Below, one piece after another: positions 7,620 through 14,899 of a DNA stretch of 20,279 bases. The DNA is taken from NCBI GenBank assembly GCA_964293305.1, contig CAXYYO010000050.1, positions 1-20,279 on the forward strand, in the 5' to 3' direction. Both the position numbers and the translations under genes were made by a program. The notes under the pieces were generated by a model. The model had not been told where the DNA came from. It saw only the letters and a program-made list of their open reading frames with translations, and made no database searches. The stretch comes from CALAGJ01 sp964293305 (GTDB taxonomy: Bacteria > Bacteroidota > Bacteroidia > Chitinophagales > Chitinophagaceae). Position 1 is the stretch's first letter, and each line of letters starts with the position of its first letter.

Positions 7620-8933
7620 ATGACAAAGAGAAAAACTAAATCAGAAAAATTATTGGCAGGAAGAAAACAATTTGTTCCAGATGCCATTGGCATTTTTAAT
7701 CCATCAACTGCTGTTAGTGCCAAAGATGCTATTATAATAGATGCTGATGGGAAAAAAATGATTGATTTTGCTGGTGGGATTGGAGTAGTGAATGCTGGTC
7801 ATTGCCCACCGAAAGTGGTAAAGGCCATACAGGAACAGGCGGAGCAATTAATTCATTGCAGTTTTAATGTGGCAACTTATGAATTGTACCTGCAGTTAGC
7901 AGAAAAATTAGTTCAGCTATTCCCTCATGGTAATGCCACCAAGGTAATGATCACCAACTCTGGTGCTGAGAGTGTAGAAAATGCAGTAAAAATTGCCCGG
8001 CAGGCTACCGGAAGACAGGCCATTATATGTTATGACAATGGGTTTCATGGCCGCACAATGATGGCCATGTCACTGACTTCTAAAGTAGGTTACAAATTGG
8101 GGTGTGGCCCCTATGCTCCGGAAGTATACCGCATACCATATCCTGATTATTATCGAAGCGGACAAGCAATGAGTCTGGATAAATTTTCCGATATCCACTT
8201 GAAAAATTTGGAAACATTCTTTACAACAAATATTCCTACACAACAGGTGGCAGCTATTGTTTTAGAACCTGTGCAGGGTGAAGGAGGGTTTAATGTAATT
8301 CCTGAAAAATATTTGCAGGGGTTAAGGAAGTTGTGTACCCGATATGGCATTCTGCTTATTCTGGATGAAGTACAGAGTGGTTTTGGACGCACAGGCAAAT
8401 GGGCAGCCTATCAGCATTACGATATTGTACCAGATATTTCTACCTGGGCTAAAAGTATGGGGAGTGGAATGCCAATTGGATGTGTTATAGGTAGAGCTGA
8501 AATTATGGATGCCTGTAAACCATCTACTATCGGTGGCACCTACCCTGGAAACCCGGTTTGCTGTGCGGCAGCCATTGCCACAATTGATTACATGAAAGAA
8601 ATAGATATTAATTCGTTGGGCATAAAAGTGGGCGAAACAATTCGTAAGAGATTTAATGCAATGAAACAAAAATATCCTGCCATTGGAGATGTACGTGGAC
8701 TCGGAGCTATGATAGCTTTTGAACTGGTAAAGGATAATGACCCACATCAGCCTGATGGTGAATTATGCAAAAAACTTATCAGTTATTGCGCCTCACATGG
8801 GCTTATTGTAATCAGTGCCGGTGTAAACGGAAATGTGATAAGAATACTTAGTCCGCTGGTAATAAATGATACTTTACTACATGATGGCTTGGATATTATT
8901 GAAAACGGTTTAAAGGAATTAACAGGCAGATAA
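7620..8933 (+). CDS. gabT: Class III aminotransferase, GabT-like (first of two)
   Basis: PLP-dependent omega-aminotransferase of 437 residues, most likely moving the amino group of 4-aminobutyrate (GABA) to 2-oxoglutarate to give succinate semialdehyde. Visible landmarks: FAGGIGVVNAGH near the N-terminus, phosphate-binding TNSGAESVENAVK (about 112-124), NGFHGRTMMAMSLTSK, EPVQGEGGF, ILDEVQSGFGRTG with the PLP-binding Asp249, and ISTWAKSMGSGMPIG with the Schiff-base Lys278. These motifs match GABA aminotransferases, but ornithine, putrescine and diaminobutyrate enzymes of the class share most of them, so the substrate is inferred from context. It starts 5 bases after the dehydrogenase pseudogene and is followed after 46 bases by an intact aldehyde dehydrogenase gene, forming a plausible GABA-degradation operon. 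Confidence 0.85.
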   Translation: MTKRKTKSEKLLAGRKQFVPDAIGIFNPSTAVSAKDAIIIDADGKKMIDFAGGIGVVNAGHCPPKVVKAIQEQAEQLIHCSFNVATYELYLQLAEKLVQLFPHGNATKVMITNSGAESVENAVKIARQATGRQAIICYDNGFHGRTMMAMSLTSKVGYKLGCGPYAPEVYRIPYPDYYRSGQAMSLDKFSDIHLKNLETFFTTNIPTQQVAAIVLEPVQGEGGFNVIPEKYLQGLRKLCTRYGILLILDEVQSGFGRTGKWAAYQHYDIVPDISTWAKSMGSGMPIGCVIGRAEIMDACKPSTIGGTYPGNPVCCAAAIATIDYMKEIDINSLGIKVGETIRKRFNAMKQKYPAIGDVRGLGAMIAFELVKDNDPHQPDGELCKKLISYCASHGLIVISAGVNGNVIRILSPLVINDTLLHDGLDIIENGLKELTGR

Positions 8934-8979
8934 TATCAATACAACAACAGTTATTCACTTAAAAATTTGTAATTAAGGG

Positions 8980-10416
8980 ATGAAAATTATACAACAGTTT
9001 ATAGATGGAGAGTGGGCAAATGCTATTGATGAAAAAAAAGTAACGCTTATAAATCCTTCGAATGAAGAAGTGATTAACGATATCAGCTATGCTGGTTATA
9101 AAGATTGCAGACAAGCAATTTTTGCCGCTCACAATGCTTTTAAAACATGGAGCAAAACAACTCCTTACTACCGTGCTGATATTTTAAAAAAAGCAGCTAC
9201 TTATTTACGCAACAATAATGATGACATTGCTAAAGATATGGTGCTGGAATCTGGCAAGCCCATAGCAGAAGCAAAAGGTGAATGGGCCGTGGCAGCCAAC
9301 CTGTTTGAATGGTATGCTGAGGAATGCAAAAGAGCTTATGGCAAAGTAATACCATCCGCAAGAGCAGATAAAAGAATGAGCGTGATATACCAACCAATGG
9401 GTGTTATCGGCGTTATTACAGCTTGGAATTTTCCTGCTTATAATCCTGCAAGAGCTTGGGCTGCTGCATTAGCAGCTGGTTGTACTGTAGTTGCTAAACC
9501 ATCAGAACAAACTCCACTATCTGCTATGCACATAGCCAAGGCATTAGAAGCAGCCTGCTTGCCCAAGGGTGTATTGAATGTTTTAATAGGGAATGCACAA
9601 TCAATTGGGAATGAAATGCTCAATAATCCAGTATTGAAAAAAATAAGTTTTACAGGCAGCACCAGTGTTGGTAAAATATTAATGGATGGCGCTTCTAAAA
9701 CGAATACAAAACTTGCCATGGAATTGGGAGGCAATGCACCAGTAATAATCTTTGACGATGTAGATGTAGATGCTGTTGCAAAAATGGCATCCGTAGCAAG
9801 GTTTCGCAATAACGGACAGGTATGTGTTGCCCCACAGCGTTTTTATGTGCAGAAAAATATTTATGATGTGTTTGCGGAAAAAGTGGCGCACTATGTTTCA
9901 CAATTAAAAGTAGGAAACGGGTTTGAAGATGCTGTGCAAATTGGACCGTTGATTACGCAAAAGCAGCGTAATGCAGTGTTGCAATTGATGGAACAATCAA
10001 AAAATGAATACGCCAAGGTACTAACAGGAGGCTATGTGCCAGAAGATAAAAAAAAGGGGTACTACTTTCAGCCCGCAGTTGTCAGCAATCTAACGGACGA
10101 ATCTACGCTTTCAAAAAATGAAATTTTCGGCCCTATCCTTCCCATATTTTCATTTGAGGATTTTGATGAAGTAATTGAAAGGGCAAACAATACCGAATAT
10201 GGGTTGGCAGCTTATGTTTTTACCAATAATTTACAGACAGCATTTAGAACAAGCGAAGCATTAGAATTTGGAATAGTTGGTATTAATGAGTGGGCGCCTC
10301 ACGGTACCGAAGCCCCTTTTGGAGGCTGGAAGCAAAGTGGGCAAGGGCATGAAAGTGGCAGTGAAGGTTTGTATGAGTATATGGAAAAAAAATTAATAAG
10401 TATAGGTGGTATATAG
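8980..10416 (+). CDS. NAD(P)-dependent aldehyde dehydrogenase, probably succinate-semialdehyde or aminobutyraldehyde type
   Basis: Complete 478-residue aldehyde dehydrogenase. Catalytic Asn150 lies in TAWNFPAYNP, cofactor-binding Lys173 in VAKPSEQTPLSA, a Rossmann loop in FTGSTSVGK, general-base Glu248 in MELGGNAPVIIF and nucleophile Cys282 in NNGQVCVAPQRF. The C-terminal part has NEIFGPILPIF and APFGGWKQSGQG. Asn rather than Lys after ELGG (ELGGNAP) is typical of succinate-semialdehyde dehydrogenases, which favours oxidation of succinate semialdehyde to succinate; 4-aminobutanal to GABA remains possible. AAGG lies 4 bases upstream of the ATG, a rather clear ribosome-binding site for this region. 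It sits between two GabT-like genes. It is intact while a second dehydrogenase gene at the head of the cluster is broken, so it may now carry the function alone. Confidence 0.88.
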   Translation: MKIIQQFIDGEWANAIDEKKVTLINPSNEEVINDISYAGYKDCRQAIFAAHNAFKTWSKTTPYYRADILKKAATYLRNNNDDIAKDMVLESGKPIAEAKGEWAVAANLFEWYAEECKRAYGKVIPSARADKRMSVIYQPMGVIGVITAWNFPAYNPARAWAAALAAGCTVVAKPSEQTPLSAMHIAKALEAACLPKGVLNVLIGNAQSIGNEMLNNPVLKKISFTGSTSVGKILMDGASKTNTKLAMELGGNAPVIIFDDVDVDAVAKMASVARFRNNGQVCVAPQRFYVQKNIYDVFAEKVAHYVSQLKVGNGFEDAVQIGPLITQKQRNAVLQLMEQSKNEYAKVLTGGYVPEDKKKGYYFQPAVVSNLTDESTLSKNEIFGPILPIFSFEDFDEVIERANNTEYGLAAYVFTNNLQTAFRTSEALEFGIVGINEWAPHGTEAPFGGWKQSGQGHESGSEGLYEYMEKKLISIGGI

Positions 10417-10758
10417 TTGTTCAGAAAATGCAAAAAGAATATTAAGATATTTTAAATAATCAATAAGGCAGCTCACAAAGTTAAGATGGCCACAATCCTT
10501 CTTTTAAAACAGGGTTTGCCGTTGAAGATGATTACAAATCCGAAATGCTGTAGATTTTAGTATTTGAGAACAATTTTTGACTTTAAAAGTGGCCACAAGT
10601 TCTTTAGCCAAAAATCAAACAATTTAATTTAGAAAAGATTGTTTAACTATTACCAGATTTATGAAAGAAAATGTAAGCGAGCCAAATAGTGGCAATGAGA
10701 GAGCTGTATTGTATTTGCAAAACGAAAAAATAAATTTAATAGACAGAAAAATAAATTT
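10417..10758. other. Intergenic region with repeated TGGCCACAA and a tiny reading frame
   Basis: 342 bases between the aldehyde dehydrogenase and the second aminotransferase. TGGCCACAA occurs twice in the same direction, at 10487-10495 and 10590-10598, 103 bases apart; TGGCCA is itself a palindrome, so the two could be sites for a regulator. A 33-codon frame occupies 10661-10762 (separate entry). Close to the next start codon there are two tandem copies of GAAAAA(A)TAAATTTA, at 10724-10738 and 10746-10759. No clear terminator hairpin follows the dehydrogenase gene. Confidence 0.45.
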
Positions 10759-10762
10759 ATGA
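10661..10762 (+). CDS. Possible 33-residue leader peptide overlapping the next start codon
   Basis: ATG at 10661 opens a frame of 33 codons (MKENVSEPNSGNERAVLYLQ, continuing to LIDRKINL) whose TGA stop (10760-10762) overlaps the ATG of the downstream aminotransferase as ATGA. That 4-base overlap is the usual sign of translational coupling. The peptide is hydrophilic, with neither a signal peptide nor a membrane segment, and its end carries an internal repeat, EKINL then RKINL, encoded by the tandem DNA repeat. The overlap argues that it may be real, but its length is well within chance and I recognise no family. Confidence 0.25.
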   Translation: MKENVSEPNSGNERAVLYLQNEKINLIDRKINL

Positions 10763-12102
10763 GTACCATACAATTAAAAACTGCAATACCAGGCCCAAAG
10801 AGTAGCCTGCTATTAGAGCGTCGCAAAAATGCATTGCCAGCCGGTCTTGCCAAATCCACTGATTATGTGGTAGAAACCGCTGATGGTGCTGTAGTAAAGG
10901 ATGTAGATGGTAATACACTGCTTGATTTTGCAGGCGGTATTGGAATGTTGAATGTAGGCCACAGCAACCAGCAGGTGGTAAACGCTGTAAAAAAGCAATT
11001 AGAAAAATATACACACAGCTGTAGTCTGGTTACCACTATTGAATCTTATATTGAGCTGGCTGAGTTGTTAAACAGTGTAACCCCTGGCAATTTCCCCAAA
11101 AAAACATTACTTGCTAATTCAGGAAGTGAGGCTGTGGAAAATGCTATTAACTGTGCTAAGTATTATACAAAAAGAAATGCTGTATTGTGTTTTGAAGGCG
11201 GCTATCACGGACGTACATTGCTCACATTAAGCTTAACTAGTAAATATGCCTTGTTTAAAAAAGGCATGGGCAGTTTTGTGGGCGACATATACCGTATACC
11301 TGCTCCCAATATGTACCGTAAAATTGAACAGATGACTAATGCTGAATACGAACAACATTGTATTAATCAAATGGAAACTGCCTTTATTTCGCAAGTTGAC
11401 CCTGAATCACTCGCTGCTATTATCATTGAACCTATACAGGGCGAAGGTGGTTTTGTAACTATCCCCACATCCTTCTTGCAGAAAATAAGAGAAACCTGCA
11501 CAAAACATGGTATTGTAATGATTGTTGATGAAATACAATCTGGAGCAGGGCGCACTGGAAAATTTCTTGCCATAGAACACACACACATTATACCCGATAT
11601 TGTTTGTATGGCAAAATCTATAGGAGGAGGTTTACCCATTAGTGCCATTACCGGAAAAGCGGAAATCCTGGATGCGCCACATTTAGGCGGGGTTGGAGGC
11701 ACTTACGGTGGCAGCCCAATAGCTTGTGCAGCTGCTATTGAAGCCGTAAAAATTACCAGCAGCGATGCATTCCTTAAAAGAAGTATTGCTGTTGGAGAAA
11801 TAATAAACAAGACCATGACTGCATGGATGGAAAAATATCCCTGCATTGGCGATGTAAGGGGTTCAGGTGCTATGCAATTGATAGAATTTGTAAAGAACCG
11901 AGCCACAAAAGAGCCAGATATGGAAACCGCTATGGCTGTAATAAAAGAAGCAATAGTAAACGGAGTTATCCTTATAAGGGCTGGTTTATTCAGCAATTGT
12001 ATCCGGTTGCTGCCGCCTGTAGTAATAACTGATGAACAATTACAGGAAGGCTTGCAGGTTTTGGAAAACGCTATCAAAAAAAATTCTACACCAATTGAAT
12101 AA
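10759..12102 (+). CDS. Class III aminotransferase, GabT-like (second of two)
   Basis: PLP-dependent aminotransferase of 447 residues, clearly paralogous to the one at 7620-8933. Landmarks: LLDFAGGIGMLNVGHSN, phosphate-binding LANSGSEAVENAIN (about 118-131), GGYHGRTLLTLSLTSK, EPIQGEGGF, MIVDEIQSGAGRTG with Asp257, and MAKSIGGGLPISA with the Schiff-base Lys286, so all catalytic residues are present. Two such enzymes in one cluster suggest a division of labour, for example one for putrescine (to 4-aminobutanal) and one for GABA (to succinate semialdehyde). Which copy does which cannot be read from the sequence. The 342-base leader with repeats suggests its own promoter rather than simple read-through from the dehydrogenase. 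It is followed by the tandem deiminase genes after 271 bases. Confidence 0.83.
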   Translation: MSTIQLKTAIPGPKSSLLLERRKNALPAGLAKSTDYVVETADGAVVKDVDGNTLLDFAGGIGMLNVGHSNQQVVNAVKKQLEKYTHSCSLVTTIESYIELAELLNSVTPGNFPKKTLLANSGSEAVENAINCAKYYTKRNAVLCFEGGYHGRTLLTLSLTSKYALFKKGMGSFVGDIYRIPAPNMYRKIEQMTNAEYEQHCINQMETAFISQVDPESLAAIIIEPIQGEGGFVTIPTSFLQKIRETCTKHGIVMIVDEIQSGAGRTGKFLAIEHTHIIPDIVCMAKSIGGGLPISAITGKAEILDAPHLGGVGGTYGGSPIACAAAIEAVKITSSDAFLKRSIAVGEIINKTMTAWMEKYPCIGDVRGSGAMQLIEFVKNRATKEPDMETAMAVIKEAIVNGVILIRAGLFSNCIRLLPPVVITDEQLQEGLQVLENAIKKNSTPIE

Positions 12103-12373
12103 TTTTACTGGCACACTTGTATACATGATACTGGATTTGAATATGTGGGGTTGAAATTTAGAAGAAATCTAATGTCCCTATATTTAATTCCTTCTAACAA
12201 AAAATATGTATCCGGTGGAAATACAATTATTATCCAAATATTCATACTATGATATAATCAATTCGTTCCAATTTATCGGTACTTGGTAGAAATTAATTTT
12301 AAAAGCGTGTTATTGGTACAATTTTGACTCATTAAAATCCAATATCAATTTGTTTCACCATAAAAAAATTAAA

Positions 12374-13534
12374 ATGTTAATTTCAAAAATCACATCGCTT
12401 ACTGTTTTTGCCTGTGCAATATTTTTTACTAATTGTAAAAAAGAAACACAAATGTCATTTTCAAATAAAAATATTTCAAGCAATGTGCAACAGACCGCAA
12501 ATCCTACCAGCATAGTTTATACCATGCCACATGAAGGAGTGCTGCATGAAGGCACATGGCTACAATTTCCGCACCAATACGAATATGGGTTTAAGTATCG
12601 CAATGATTTGATTGATACTTGGGTTAGTATGACAAAAGAATTAATAACAGAAGAGAAAGTACATATTATTGCCTATAATCTCTCACACAAAAACTGGATT
12701 ATCAGTAAACTGAATGCCGCAGGTGTTTCTTTGAGTAATGTAGATTTTCAACTCTTTAAAACAAACGATGTTTGGGTAAGAGATAATGGACCAATTTATG
12801 TAAGAAATGCATCTGGAAATCAGAAAATTGAAGACTGGGGATTTAATGGATGGGGTGGAAAATTCAGAGGAGGAAAATGTGATTTAATACCAGAAAAAGT
12901 GGGCACCGCTACAGGGGTTCCGGTTATAAATCTTAATAACTCTATGGTAGTAGAAGGAGGTGCCTTAGAAGTGGATGGAAACAGCACGCTACTTGCCACC
13001 CGCAGTTCTATCTTGAATGCCAATAGAAATCCGGGCATGACCCAAGCACAGGCAGAAGCAATTTTTACAACTAATTTGGGTGTTACACATTTCGTATGGT
13101 TAGATGGGGTAAAAGGTAAAGACATTACTGACCAGCACATTGATGGCTTTGCAAGGTTTGCAACTGAAAATACAATCGTAACAATGAATAATGCTGATCT
13201 AAAATACTGGTACCTTACTCAGGCGGATATTAATACTCTCTATGCTTCAAAGGATGCTGATGGTGTGCCCTATAACATCATACACCTCCCGCTTACAAAA
13301 AATAATGTAGTAACAATAAGTGGCAAAGATTTAGGAGAGAAAGGTAGTTACGTAAATTTTTATGAAGCAAATGGCAAAGTACTCATGCCTTCATATAATG
13401 ATCCAAACGATAATGTTGCAAAAAATATTTTGCAAAGTATTTATCCAAACAAAACTGTTGTTTTAATTGATGTACGCAATTTGTATGAATTTGGAGGTAT
13501 GGTACACTGTGTAACACAACAACAGCCTTTATAG
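12374..13534 (+). CDS. Lipoprotein of the agmatine deiminase family (copy 1)
   Basis: Guanidine-group-modifying enzyme of the agmatine deiminase/PAD_porph family. Agmatine deiminase hydrolyses agmatine to N-carbamoylputrescine and ammonia. The ATG at 12374 was chosen over an in-frame TTG at 12350 because it begins a signal directly: KITSLTVFACAIFFTNC, then Lys-Lys-Glu, with the probable lipidated Cys at residue 21 (a loose lipobox). Active-site landmarks: DVWVRDNGPIY (Asp137), VVEGGALEVDGNSTLL, TDQHIDGFARF (His255, Asp257) and the C-terminal GGMVHCVTQQQP with catalytic Cys379. Mature length, about 365 residues, fits agmatine deiminase, with no extra Ig-like domain as in Porphyromonas peptidylarginine deiminase. 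Family agmatine deiminases are usually cytosolic, so a lipid anchor is unusual; peptidyl- or free-arginine deimination outside the cytoplasm is the alternative. A close paralogue follows after 101 bases. Confidence 0.87.
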   Translation: MLISKITSLTVFACAIFFTNCKKETQMSFSNKNISSNVQQTANPTSIVYTMPHEGVLHEGTWLQFPHQYEYGFKYRNDLIDTWVSMTKELITEEKVHIIAYNLSHKNWIISKLNAAGVSLSNVDFQLFKTNDVWVRDNGPIYVRNASGNQKIEDWGFNGWGGKFRGGKCDLIPEKVGTATGVPVINLNNSMVVEGGALEVDGNSTLLATRSSILNANRNPGMTQAQAEAIFTTNLGVTHFVWLDGVKGKDITDQHIDGFARFATENTIVTMNNADLKYWYLTQADINTLYASKDADGVPYNIIHLPLTKNNVVTISGKDLGEKGSYVNFYEANGKVLMPSYNDPNDNVAKNILQSIYPNKTVVLIDVRNLYEFGGMVHCVTQQQPL

Positions 13535-13635
13535 TTTAAAATGGTTATAGAATAATATTTCTATCTGCAAAAAAGGGAACTACTGTCTGGAATAATTTAA
13601 TAAAATCCTACAGTTGTTTTATACAAAATAAAAAA

Positions 13636-14766
13636 ATGAAAAAAGGAACAATATTGTTTATTACACTTTTAATAATCTACGCTTCTTGCAAAGAAGAAAC
13701 TACAGTTTCAGTAGATGATATGCTATATACTATGCCTGAAGAAAGTGAATTACATGAAGGTACTTGGTTACAGTGGCCTCATGAGTTTCAATATGGTCTT
13801 GAATACAGGAATAGTTTAGATCCCACATGGGTAGCTATGACAGAAGTCCTTGTATCTGGCGAAGCGGTTCACATCATAGCTTACAATGAAACAGAAAAAG
13901 ACAGGATAATAGCATTGCTTAATAATGCAGGGATAGATTTAGCAAATATAGATTTCAAAATTTTCAAAACAGACGATGTTTGGGTTAGAGATAACGGACC
14001 TATATATGTAAAAGATAAAAGCGGAAATCTTGTAATTCAAGATTGGGGATTTAATGGCTGGGGAAATAAAATTGATGACCAAACGGGATTTTTAATTCAA
14101 TCTGCAAACTGTGATCTCATTCCTTCAAAGGTTGCCATAGACCAAGGAAAAACTATAGTTGATATAAATTCCATTATGACAAACGAAGGTGGAAGTGTTG
14201 TAATGGATGGTAACGGAACTTTAATGGCTTGTAAAAGTTCTATTCTAAATAATAATAGAAATCCAGGAATGACACAGGCACAAGCCGAAGCAATTTTCAC
14301 AAAATACTTAGGACAAACAAATTTCATTTGGCTTGACGGTCAAGCAGGTCTTGATGTAACCGACCAACATATTGACGGGTTTGCAATTTTCGGAAACCAA
14401 AACACAATCGTAACAATGGAACAAAATGATTTATTAGATTACGATATAAAACAGTCTGATATTGACAAACTATATTCTGCAAAAAAGAAAGACGGAACAC
14501 CTTACACATTTTTAAAAGTTCCTTTAACACAGAATAATGTGCTAACGACAAACGGTATAAATTTAGGCTACAAAGGTTCGTATATAAACTATTATATTGC
14601 AAACAGTAAAGTATTAGTACCAAACTACAACGACCCAAATGATGCAGTAGCAAACGGAATTATTCAAACTATTTATCCTACAAGAACAGTTGTTGGAATT
14701 GACGTTAGAAACTTGTACGAAAATGGAGGTATGGTACATTGTGTAACGCAGCAGCAGCCATTATAA
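13636..14766 (+). CDS. Lipoprotein of the agmatine deiminase family (copy 2)
   Basis: Second member of the tandem pair, 376 residues, similar to copy 1 over the whole mature length (shared runs include NRNPGMTQAQAEAIFT and DVRNLYE, and both end GGMVHCVTQQQPL). The signal is a clearer lipobox, IIYASC, with Cys18 followed by Lys-Glu-Glu. Active-site residues are Asp119 in DVWVRDNGPIY, His245/Asp247 in TDQHIDGFAIF and Cys369 in GGMVHC. Differences from copy 1: an insertion of several residues after NGWGNK (about 146-157, DDQTGFLIQSAN), and Ile where copy 1 has Arg in the HIDGFA(R/I)F motif. The signal peptides and the linkers behind them are not alike, so the pair is an old duplication or the two were acquired separately. 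The gene ends against the convergent dabB gene, with a hairpin between them. Confidence 0.87.
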   Translation: MKKGTILFITLLIIYASCKEETTVSVDDMLYTMPEESELHEGTWLQWPHEFQYGLEYRNSLDPTWVAMTEVLVSGEAVHIIAYNETEKDRIIALLNNAGIDLANIDFKIFKTDDVWVRDNGPIYVKDKSGNLVIQDWGFNGWGNKIDDQTGFLIQSANCDLIPSKVAIDQGKTIVDINSIMTNEGGSVVMDGNGTLMACKSSILNNNRNPGMTQAQAEAIFTKYLGQTNFIWLDGQAGLDVTDQHIDGFAIFGNQNTIVTMEQNDLLDYDIKQSDIDKLYSAKKKDGTPYTFLKVPLTQNNVLTTNGINLGYKGSYINYYIANSKVLVPNYNDPNDAVANGIIQTIYPTRTVVGIDVRNLYENGGMVHCVTQQQPL

Positions 14767-14812
14767 AATTTAATAAATAAAGTAAAATTTATAAAAATAA
14801 TCTGTAACAGGG

Positions 14813-14851
14813 ACTACAGCATAGTATATAATTAAATATTCCTGCTGTAGT
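14813..14851. terminator. Hairpin between convergent genes
   Basis: ACTACAGCA (14813-14821) and TGCTGTAGT (14843-14851) form a perfect 9-bp stem with a loop of 21 AT-rich bases. It lies between the stop of deiminase copy 2 (14766) and the stop of dabB (14900, opposite strand), so it can serve both directions. The flanks are AT-rich but lack a clean T run, so intrinsic termination would be moderate. Confidence 0.5.
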
Positions 14852-14899
14852 TATATCTATATAAATTATTACAAATACATACTTTTAAAATTTATAGAA

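Noticed and set aside
8322..8747. 141-codon minus-strand reading frame
   Set aside because: It lies wholly inside the first aminotransferase gene, and its translation has the composition of a shadow frame with no recognisable domain.
9438..9809. 123-codon minus-strand reading frame
   Set aside because: It is antisense to the conserved centre of the aldehyde dehydrogenase and is explained by it.
11703..12077. 124-codon minus-strand reading frame
   Set aside because: It is antisense to conserved aminotransferase sequence; its Ser/Thr/Ile-rich translation shows no motif.
12350..12373. TTG start 24 bases upstream for the first deiminase
   Set aside because: It would put a His/Lys-rich stretch before the lipoprotein signal; the ATG at 12374 begins a normal signal directly.
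14324..14653. 109-codon minus-strand reading frame
   Set aside because: It lies within the second deiminase gene; the Leu/Cys-rich translation is a typical shadow.
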